The position numbers were made by a program, and so were the translations under genes. Shown here piece by piece: positions 47,001 to 54,100 of a DNA stretch of 64,000 nucleotides. The notes below the pieces were generated by a model. The model had not been told where the DNA came from, searched no databases, and saw only the letters and a list, made by a program, of their open reading frames with translations. Origin of the DNA: Metaphire vulgaris (Eukaryota > Annelida > Clitellata > Crassiclitellata > Megascolecidae); NCBI GenBank assembly GCA_018105865.1, contig CM030848.1, forward strand, positions 6,862,301 through 6,926,300, in the 5' to 3' direction. How positions within the stretch are numbered: position 1 is the first letter of the stretch; every line of letters starts with the position of its first letter.

Positions 47001-49515
47001 CAACCGATTGCACCAACACAATTGGCAACTACACGTGCCGCTGCAAGATGGGATTCGCCTACCTGAATGAAACGACGTGTTTTGGTAAGATGTAAAAATC
47101 GAAGTTGATTGGAAATTTATTTAATTAATAAAGACTTTTGGAACTATTTCATGGGTGTCTATGCTGAGGATCATTCCGATGCCGAAAGAGACATACAGTT
47201 GTTGTCGGAGATTCGAGTGATTTGTCAGGTTCACGTTAAACTATGAAGCTGAGATCATTTTATTTAAAGTAATTAGCGTTTCTGCAGCGCTTTGAAGCCA
47301 GACCCCGTCTTACATTACTGAGCTTTTAAAATCACCCTCTTCCACTGCGCATCGCCTCCTCCGATTCACTGATCAGAAGAACGTTTATGTCCCCAGATGA
47401 CGCACTGCTCTTACTCAGCGTCGAGCATTTTCAGTGATTGGACCCTCCCTCTGGAATGTCTTGAACCATCCATTCGGGCCTCACTTATTTCTCCCTCGCT
47501 CTGCTCAATGCAAAAGCAAAAGCAAAAGTCCCATTACTTTATCATACGACGCCAATGTCAGGAGCACCTCTGAGTAGAAATATAAGATGCGCTAAACAAA
47601 TGCTACATTACATTATATTATATAAAGAGAAGCATTTCTGAGGTCCTGTATTTATTGAAATCTGCGTTGTGTCTTGGACAGATTTTGATGCATAAACATC
47701 AAAGCCCTTTATGCATTGAAAATTGACATTTCTGCACTAGGCCAGGAAAAGAATCATCTGATGGAAGTTTCGGAATCTTTGTGGGGTCAAGTGCTGCTGG
47801 AGCATTTCTTGTTATTGCTTCGATTGCAATTTTGTTCCTAGTGTTCTACTGGAAGAGGTTAATTAAATAATTAATTGAATATTTAATGTAGGATGTCACG
47901 TTGCTGTCGGTAGTATCACATCTTATAATATCACAGTTGTCTCTCATAGTCCTCGGAATCATCGTTTTACTGTTCGAAGCAGTTAGTTTAGCTTTATATT
48001 AGTTCGCCCAAAATAGTATCTGATATCAGTATCAGTGAATAATTATCATGGGGACGAGCCACAGCGAATAACACACTAAACACAGGCCCACTATGCAAAT
48101 GCAGAGTTGTCCATGGGTCCATTTTTTAGAACCCAATCCAACCCAACCCACAAAATCTCAAACCCAACCAACCCACCGTAAAACAGTACAACCAGGGGCG
48201 TCATCCAAGGACGAGGACAAGGACAAGGAGGCTGGACAAGGATCAAGGACAAGGTGGTCCAGACAAAAAGTTAGAAAGGAAAAAACTAAAACACAAATGA
48301 AAAAATAATTTATAATGTATTTAATGACTTTGCAAAATATCGCAAGAAATTGTCAAAAATTTAATAAAAAATAATTTTAATAAAATTGAAAAAATGTTGC
48401 ATCAAAATTGGCCTAAAATTGAGACCACCGAAAAATTTGACTGGAGCAGAATTGGGAAACAAAAATTTGCTAAAAATTCAACTGGTAAAATTTGACAAAA
48501 CATTTGCCTAAAATTTGCACAAATTGCCTAAAATTTTACCAAAATTTGCAAAAAAATAGTATGAGTAATTTTTTATCGACTTTTCAAGAAAAGTGTGAAA
48601 TGATCTGCTACGAGGAGTACAGCCATGACTTATCTTCTGACGAGGAAAGGACGAGGAACCCACCATTAATATTGGAAAAGTCTGACCAGGACAAAATTAA
48701 CATCAATCCAGCCCAACCCATGGGTTAACCCAACGCATGGACATCTCTGTGCAGATGTGCTGGCTGGTGATATTTCAAATGCACTAACAATGACATTGTG
48801 CTACACTAAGTCATTTCTGACACTGCTATTGAATTAAATAATTCATTGAATTTCAGATATACAGATATAGTTTATATCTTGAGCGATAAATTTTCAGGAG
48901 AAGGGAAGTTAATCAACCGCAAATGATGGAGTGTTCGGGCGTGGACAACTGTCGAAGTTTGTTTGATTAAAATAATTGTAAACTGAGAAACTCAGTCTTT
49001 GCTATCATCGTGTGCTTTTACACGCGTCCTAAACAATATTTTATTTTCCATCATCCGTAAATCAGGAAATATAAATATCTTGTTGTTTGAATAATTATAA
49101 TTGAACCTTATCAAACGTGTCTTCAAAATTAAAACCTTTAATATGGCGAATCATCAATGATATTTTTTTCACGACTAATTATAATTAGCAATTCTTAGTG
49201 CATATTCATGATTGTAGTAGACTATTTTCATAATGCCATTTGTATTGTAAATTCTTGATAGGACCTGATGACGGAAATTATAAAATTTCGAATATCTACA
49301 ACATGCCCTTAGAGCCAACTGAATGTGACATGACTGGGAAAAGGACAGACTCTACTAGAAATAATGCATGCGCCCGTTTACCCGCTCCTAACGAGAAGTC
49401 AAAAAGAACTGCAGAATCTGCCATTGGTGAATACGTTCAACCTGACATTTATGCAAATCAATCTGCCATTGATGAAGACGACGAATCTGCCATTTATGAG
49501 AACTTTCTTGACTGA
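35178..49515 (+). CDS. SRCR-EGF type I receptor with tyrosine-rich tail (multi-exon)
   Basis: Thirteen exons join in one frame (1806 nt, 601 codons plus stop): 35178-35265, 35605-35761, 35953-36116, 36788-36947, 37550-37716, 43925-44053, 44849-44977, 45202-45330, 46047-46175, 46956-47084, 47746-47857, 48898-48956 and 49262-49515. The order is signal peptide, two SRCR domains, five calcium-binding EGF modules, one transmembrane helix, then a cytoplasmic tail with YNMP, YVQP, YANQ and YENF sites. SRCR and EGF modules bind ligands at the cell surface; the tail suggests SH2-adaptor signalling (inference). All internal domain units are phase-symmetric, which favours exon shuffling or skipping. A dead EGF exon lies at 45552. 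The gene converges with the LRR gene at 51156. I do not recognise a named orthologue, and exons in the 6-kb gap after 37716 could have been missed. Confidence 0.8.
35605..35761 (+). CDS. SRCR domain 1, first half
   Basis: Acceptor CTTTTACTCAG and donor GTGAGC. It encodes [25 protein letters not shown] and [13 protein letters not shown], the SRCR N-terminal half with the conserved WGTVCDD. Confidence 0.9.
35953..36116 (+). CDS. SRCR domain 1, second half
   Basis: It enters in phase 2 after CTGAAG and reads [40 protein letters not shown] and VSISC before GTGAGT. This completes a group B-like SRCR fold. Confidence 0.85.
36788..36947 (+). CDS. SRCR domain 2, first half
   Basis: Acceptor TTTCACTTAG and donor GTGAGC. 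It encodes [27 protein letters not shown] and [11 protein letters not shown]. It is a close duplicate of the exon at 35605. Confidence 0.9.
37130..37210 (+). mobile_element. SINE tail fragment
   Basis: AGTGGTTTTTCACACAGGC followed by CCTCCTAGACCACTTA and AAATCACATT. Same tail as 16050 and 26309. Confidence 0.6.
37238..37507. mobile_element. hAT-like MITE in the SRCR2 intron
   Basis: The ends are CAGAGGCGTAGCGAGG and CTCGCTACGCCACTG. The 8-bp duplication GACAATAC is exact (37230-37237 and 37508-37515). It ends only 42 bp upstream of the next SRCR exon. It carries two GACGAC-T6-GCTCGTC variants of the shared motif. Confidence 0.92.
37550..37716 (+). CDS. SRCR domain 2, second half
   Basis: Acceptor GTGTATAG and donor GTGAGT. 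It encodes [41 protein letters not shown] and DVAISC, ending in phase 1 so that the next EGF exon follows in frame. Confidence 0.9.
37803..38213. mobile_element. MITE, CATTGACGTCTATTAATAG family, copy 2
   Basis: Same ends as 27461-27872 and nearly identical throughout. The 8-bp duplication ATTTCAAC is exact (37795-37802 and 38214-38221). It lies in the long intron between the SRCR and EGF exons. Confidence 0.95.
38214..39876. other. intronic region, little recognised
   Basis: A (GTAA)n run lies at about 38288 and a GGGCGGGCGGGCGG run near 38395 that could form a quadruplex. A SINE tail (AGTGGCTTTCACAAAGGC) lies at 39727-39778. Nothing else was supported. Confidence 0.4.
40430..40697 (+). mobile_element. 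LINE 3' end with (GATT)n tail
   Basis: In frame it reads [20 protein letters not shown] and [10 protein letters not shown], the conserved L2/CR1-type C-terminus. The 3' UTR ends GTGGCGCTATAGAAG and a (GATT)n tail, which serves as the LINE terminus. A second copy of the UTR tail is at 40740-40800. Confidence 0.85.
41028..41087. repeat. (ATT)n microsatellite
   Basis: About 20 ATT units. The poly-Asn frame on the minus strand is an artefact. Confidence 0.95.
41228..41562. mobile_element. hAT-like MITE, CAGTGGTTCCCAACC ends
   Basis: The ends are CAGTGGTTCCCAACC and CTTGGGAACCACTG. The 8-bp duplication TAATAGAC is exact (41220-41227 and 41563-41570). It is nested within 39877-42458. Confidence 0.95.
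41950..42306. mobile_element. hAT-like MITE, CAGAGGCGTAGCTA ends
   Basis: The ends are CAGAGGCGTAGCTA and TAGCTACGCCACTG. The 8-bp duplication AAGATATG is exact (41942-41949 and 42307-42314). It is nested within the composite element. Confidence 0.95.
42706..42903. mobile_element. MITE, AGGCCCGCCGAGAG family
   Basis: The ends are AAGGCCCGCCGAGAG and CTCTCGGCGGCCCTG. The flanks GTCATGAC and CTCATGAC match at 7 of 8 bases. It contains TGATGACCCTTTTTGCCTG, a variant of the shared motif. Confidence 0.8.
43680..43860 (+). mobile_element. LINE C-terminal fragment
   Basis: The plus strand reads [20 protein letters not shown] then KKNLKIHLF, the L2/CR1 C-terminal signature. A short UTR ending GGCTCTATAAATTATC follows. 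It ends about 65 bp before the first EGF exon. Confidence 0.8.
43925..44053 (+). CDS. calcium-binding EGF exon 1
   Basis: 129 bp, phase 1-1, acceptor GATTGCAG. It encodes [12 protein letters not shown] and [14 protein letters not shown] with six cysteines. The donor is GTTTTT, a weak GT site shared with exons 2 and 4. Confidence 0.88.
44121..44207. mobile_element. MITE fragment with shared motif
   Basis: AGCCGTAGAAAGGG, GGCGCCCGGGGC and GACGACCTTTTTTAGTCGTC indicate a piece of the CAGTGGCGTAG-type MITEs. No complete ends were found. Confidence 0.45.
44531..44799. mobile_element. hAT-like MITE between EGF exons
   Basis: The ends are CAGTGGCGTAGCGTGG and CACGCTACGCTACTG. The flanks TTATTGGC and TTATTGCC match at 7 of 8 bases. 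It contains GACAAGCAAAAAAGGTCGTC and a second variant. The element ends about 50 bp upstream of an EGF exon. Confidence 0.88.
44849..44977 (+). CDS. calcium-binding EGF exon 2
   Basis: 129 bp, phase 1-1. It differs from exon 1 by only a few bases ([19 protein letters not shown]). The surrounding intron sequence is also similar, indicating recent exon duplication. Confidence 0.9.
45202..45330 (+). CDS. calcium-binding EGF exon 3
   Basis: 129 bp, phase 1-1, acceptor TGTCCGCAG, donor GTTGGC. It encodes [12 protein letters not shown] and [14 protein letters not shown], and is more diverged than the others. Confidence 0.88.
45552..45681 (+). pseudogene. dead EGF exon
   Basis: The acceptor and most of the EGF sequence are intact ([23 protein letters not shown]). 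The last cysteine codon is lost, an in-frame TGA follows LNSLF, the length is 130 rather than 129, and the donor GT has become TA. Because the array is phase-symmetric it can be skipped without breaking the frame. Confidence 0.85.
46047..46175 (+). CDS. calcium-binding EGF exon 4
   Basis: 129 bp, phase 1-1, acceptor GATTGCAG. It encodes [12 protein letters not shown] and [14 protein letters not shown]. It is nearly identical to exons 1 and 2, including the following intron start. Confidence 0.9.
46956..47084 (+). CDS. calcium-binding EGF exon 5 (membrane-proximal)
   Basis: 129 bp, phase 1-1, donor GTAAGA. It encodes [12 protein letters not shown] and [14 protein letters not shown]. It is a different subfamily from EGF 1, 2 and 4, and is the only EGF exon present in block A. 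Confidence 0.92.
47290..47620 (+). mobile_element. LINE C-terminal fragment in intron
   Basis: The plus strand reads [15 protein letters not shown], the RTFSVAGPSLWNSLP motif of LINE RT C-termini, and ends with AAATATAAGATGCGC-like UTR. It is absent from the matching intron of copy A. Confidence 0.7.
47746..47857 (+). CDS. transmembrane exon
   Basis: Acceptor GGCCAG. It encodes [18 protein letters not shown], the helix [17 protein letters not shown], then KR. The donor is GTTAAT; reading through would give RLIK and a stop, so retention of this intron would produce a receptor with almost no tail. Confidence 0.85.
48102..48749. mobile_element. hAT-like MITE, CAGAG-TGTCCATGGGT family
   Basis: The ends are CAGAGTTGTCCATGGGTCC and GCATGGACATCTCTG. 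The flanks TGCAAATG and TGCAGATG match at 7 of 8 bases. AACCCAACCC runs lie inside. It sits in the TM-juxtamembrane intron and is absent from copy A. The family also occurs at 61228. Confidence 0.88.
48898..48956 (+). CDS. juxtamembrane exon
   Basis: 59 bp, acceptor ATTTTCAG, donor GTTTGT. It encodes a basic-acidic stretch with [17 protein letters not shown]. Phase 2 to 1 joins the tail exon through an Arg codon. Confidence 0.8.
49262..49515 (+). CDS. cytoplasmic tail exon with tyrosine motifs
   Basis: After TTGATAG the exon encodes [18 protein letters not shown], then [18 protein letters not shown] and [10 protein letters not shown] before TGA. YNMP and YVQP fit YxxP-type, and YANQ and YENF fit YxN-type, SH2-binding sites. 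A 12-bp direct repeat AATCTGCCATTG brackets the YVQP-YANQ segment. Copy A has lost exactly one repeat and that segment. Confidence 0.88.
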
Positions 49516-49858
49516 ACTTTCAGAAGACCAAATACACGTGAAAGCGAAAGAAAATATCGAAGGAAGACATTCACAGCGTTTTTATATTTTAGCGTAAGAT
49601 TCCAATACACAAATTTATTTCCGAAAACAATTGTATTGAATTGATTTATTCGGCCATGTTATTTCTTCACTATACAGATATTATCTCTTTATTGCATGCC
49701 AATGTTATGCTACAGGTCTCGTGTATTTGATGTAAAACTCTATTTAAGAGACATGAGTAGTTTTCTTTCAAACTAACAGAATTGCTACACTTTTTAATCG
49801 AATGTAATGACTTAGAAGTAGTAGTCGTAATCATTTGAGCAGTTTATAAGACCCACAC

Positions 49859-50124
49859 CGATGGCTTTTCCACGTAGGGGACTTCCGGACTTACTTTTTC
49901 GCTCGTGAAACCTATTTTTGGGTAAAACTCTAGTAAAACTAACTGCGAATGACCTTTTTTGCTTGTCAACCTATTTATCGGTAAAAGTATAGTCAAATTA
50001 GGGTAAAATTCCATTTTCATCCTTTTTCGGCAAAGTTTATTGATTTTTTCTTCTATTTTCATCCCCCTACCAACGTTCTATGAATTCATTTCATCCCCAC
50101 CAAGAAATCCTGGAACCGCCATTG
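49859..50124. mobile_element. hAT-like MITE, block B specific
   Basis: It begins CGATGGCTTTTCC and ends GGAACCGCCATTG. The 8-bp duplication ACCCACAC is exact (49851-49858 and 50125-50132). It contains ATGACCTTTTTTGCTTGTC. The matching site in block A (about 8110-8130) has no insert. Confidence 0.85.
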
Positions 50125-50500
50125 ACCCACACGCATCATGACACAGTAAATAAAGTTAAAGATATTTGTGTCTTAACACGTTGACCGCTGTGGACGTGGG
50201 GGGCGAAGTAGCCAAACGGCACAGAGCTACAGACTTTATACGACGTCGCATAACGTAGATCCTGGTCCAAAACGGCCCCGCTTGACAAAGAAACAGCCCC
50301 GCGGTCCAACGTGTTAAACTTATCTTCATCCCAAGTATTGGCGGCTCATCTTCGCATTTAATGTGGAAAGTTTAAAGAGCTTTGTTGCAAAATGCTTTAA
50401 CCAACAAATCTTTCACACAGCAAATTTTCAGGACGCATTGCGTTTATACGTCCTTCCTTCTTAATCTTGACTTCGTGGGTGCGTTCTGCATAATTTTATT

Positions 50501-50760
50501 CTAAGGTTTACACGACAACCGGTCTTTGGCAGTTAACCTAAGGAAAAAGATGGTTAAATTAAACCAGGATCTAAAGTTCAATAGAGAATCTGCAGTGTGC
50601 TGAGGTTGAGGTAACGAGTTATAGAATTTGGGAGAGGAGAGTGGGAAAACAGTGTGATGGAAATTGGCGGAATAAGGAGGATGCCATATAAAAACGAACA
50701 AGCCTACTGACACTAAACAACTACAATTTTAAAACAACAATTTCAGTAAAGAAACCAAGG
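50501..50760 (-). mobile_element. LINE C-terminal fragment, block B
   Basis: Counterpart of 9087-9330. It reads SVGLFVFIWHPPYSANFHH and FYNSLPQPQHTADSLLNFRS on the minus strand. Confidence 0.65.
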
Positions 50761-51155
50761 TAACACAGCTATTTGCCATTTCTAAGAATTTGGCTCCCTA
50801 GGCACTCTCTAGGCTTGACTATACCGCAAGCAGCCCTTGCAGTTAACACGTCTTTATAACATCTACAGGGTGGCTCATAAAAATGGTACCACTCTGTTCT
50901 TTTGTTTTAAAATCTGTTTATCTTAATCGAAGACATATTATATACATTGTAAAAATTATAGAGGCACAAATCAATTGTGGTGGAAAAGGTCGTAGGTACT
51001 CGAAATCGAAATTTCGTCAGGGTTGATTTCCGTGACCGAGAACCTCGTATTATTGACAGTATTTGTATGTATTTTCATACGAAGAGAGGAATTTTTATAT
51101 CTGGAGACAATGAACATTGTCATGAGTTATTCGAGGAACCGTCTTCCGAGTGCCT

Positions 51156-54100
51156 CTATGCCGCTGATTTCGTTGAGTTGAAACCTGACGTTGATTGGGT
51201 TGCCGCTTTCAGATATGAATCATTTTGAAGTGATAAATTGGTTGTAGCAACGATGGATCGTCTGGAATTCATAATCGGAGGAGTTGTACGTTTTGCATTC
51301 GCGCGGCCATCAGACGGATTCGAAAGAGATGCTGTGACGACTGTTTGTACAACTGACATGATAGTCGAATTAGAAAACCTGTCTTGGAAAGAAAACACTG
51401 TCGTACTTGATGGAGACGCAGGTGCAGGTGTTGTGGTAGGGATTGATATTTTGTCAGATGTCATATTAGACCCTGAGCCAAAAGCAGCTGTCGAATCGAA
51501 ATGATTAACTTCGCTTGACGTGTCGCTTGACGCAAACGCAGAACTTGAATAAGGCGATTCCATATTAGAATGCAGCGAACTTGCACCTGAAGCATTATAG
51601 AATGCTTGAGGAGATGTACCTTCAGCATTCATCATCGTGGTATTCTTTTTAGAGCTTAGCATAACAGAGAATGTGCTAGATTGTGTTTCGTTGCTGGGCA
51701 ACGAATAATCATGAGACGTAACGGTGCTTCCAGTTGCATTTAAACTGGTCGAAACGTCTGCTGATGGAAAATCTGATTCTACATCTAGTATCGTCCTCAG
51801 GAAAGTTCGGTCATGCGGAATGATCGGAGTACTGATGAATGATATTGAACCATTTGATTTATACTGCGATTCATTAACACCCGCGCGAGACTGATCAACT
51901 GGTATTGAGGCATTAGAGGATGCAATCGTCGAAGTTGGTTCCCAATTAGTTGTGCTGCTTTCAGAATTTTCCTCAGCAGAGCTGTGTGACATATTATTTA
52001 GGTTTCCCAATAGTATAGATTCAGTAAATTTTGACGAATGCTGAATATCAGGAGTTGAGGAAAGGTTCGACGAATGCCATGTTGCAGAAATTATTTCATT
52101 CGATTCTGATGAACCCTGTCTGTCATCAGTGACAGGAGGAAATTCGCTTGCTCGCTCTGTAAGTGCATTACACCTTTCATTCAAACTGGTGCTCTGTGAG
52201 AAACTACAGTTGTCAATGGCATAGCATTCCAGCGGGACGCCTTCGTTGGCTGGAGGTGCTGAACAAACAGGCCAATCGACATCCACAGCTGCCGCTGTTA
52301 TTCGAAGCCATAACATGTTGCAATCACAATTCCATGTGTTTCCATCCAAGTGTAACGTTTCCAATTCAGTACAGTAAGTCTGAACTTCTGTACCGTTGAG
52401 CGTGGTCAGATTATTGTGACTGAGATTGAGGTTTCTCAAAGCTGATCCCAGGAAAGGCCAAAATGTTGGAAGCACATAATTTAGCTGGTTGTAGCTCAAA
52501 TCCAGAGTCTCTATGTTTGACGACAAATCAGGTATACCGTTTAAATGGCAGACAGAGGCAATAGAATTGCCTGACATGATCAAATAAGATATTGCATGGC
52601 TAGCATTGCATACCGTGTCGGGTACATCTGTAAGGAGATTCGAAGATAGATCGAGAATTGTCATGTCTAAGGCTCTGCCTATAAGTTGAGGTGGCACATC
52701 TTCAATGTAGTTGTCTTTCAAATCTAAGGCTGCAAAGACACCGATTAACACGAGTCCGTCAATATTCTTCAATTGATTGCCTTGCAAGAGGAGTATTGGT
52801 CCTGATCCACTGTTGTCGTCACCATATATAGTCAAGTTAGACATCGATGTCATACGGTTGTTCGAGACATTCAATTTCGTTAGGGCGACACTATAGTCGC
52901 TTGCACCAAATGCCCACGGACCTCCTGGAAATTCCATCAGGTTGTTATTATCGATCCTCAGAACTTGTAGACTGGCCATCTGTGTCGGAAGAGCGATTCT
53001 TTTAAGTCTGTTGCTTGACAAATCCAGATGTTGTAAACCAACGAAATTCAATAATGCTTCTGGTTCAATATCTGTTATTCCATTTCCGGAAAGGTTTAAG
53101 ATTTTCCCACTCATTTCAAATCCGTCGAATGTTGACGCATTAATGAATGACAGTAGATTATTGCTCATTGAAATCGTATTGAGGTTGAATTTGTTCAAGA
53201 AAATATCCGGAAGTACAGACTCTATTGCGTTATCGTCAATGTACAGTTTAGTCAAAGACGGATTGCCGGTTAAAAACAGCAAATCTGTCGCTATAAGGGA
53301 ATTGTTGTTAGCGGAAAAGACGACGAGATTGGGAAACCTAATATTTGCAGTGATATCCAAGAAACGACCTATTTGATTACCATCCAATCGTAGTTCCTCA
53401 AGAGAATTGATATTTTCGAGCCTCAGAAAGACATCGCTATCAATGTGATTGAATGATAAATCAAGGTTCTTTAAAGCACTTTTGAAAGTGATATCCACTG
53501 AAATATTTCCGATCATGTTGTTATCGATCTTTAGCGCTTCCAGGTTATTTAAGACTTGTGCTGCCGTCAAAGCTGTTGAATCCAAGTGATTGTTTCCTAG
53601 ATCCAATGTTGATAAGTTGGGCATATGACTGAATATATTCGCGTTTAGTGATGTCAAGTTATTGCTGCGCAGTTCCAGATTTGTTAAATTGACGAAAGGC
53701 ACATCGATGATACCATAAAGTTGATCTATATTGTTATTGTTCAACACAAGAGAAACTAGCCCCTGAAGCAATGCAAATGATGACAAGGAGCTATCAGTCA
53801 GATTATTTGAGTCGAGGTTAAGTGAGAGAGCATTACTTCCTATGCCTGTAAATACGGCAGGTGTCAAAGAGACGAGTCGGTTCCCAGCGAGATTCAGAAT
53901 TTGCAAGGCACTCAACGCAGAGAAACAGTTGTCATTCAAGAAGCTTATCTTGTTGTTGGATAAATCTAACTCTTGCAATCCTCGAAGACCCCTGAACATT
54001 TCCGCGCGTATTGTAGTCAGTAAGTTATTATTTAAGATAAGTCTTGTTATCTTTTCCGTGCGCCACTCTGTGAAAGCGTTATCGGCAATATCGGTTATTT

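Larger units (their letters stand above)
46732..53534. repeat. segmental duplication block B (parental copy)
   Basis: It is colinear with block A (4226-11754). Both genes run intact across its edges, so it is the source. The block-specific MITEs at 48102 and 49859 are missing from A. Confidence 0.9.

Noticed and set aside
52942..53376. 144-residue plus-strand frame, also at 11161-11595
   Set aside because: It is antisense to the LRR repeats and kept open by the LRR codon pattern on the other strand.
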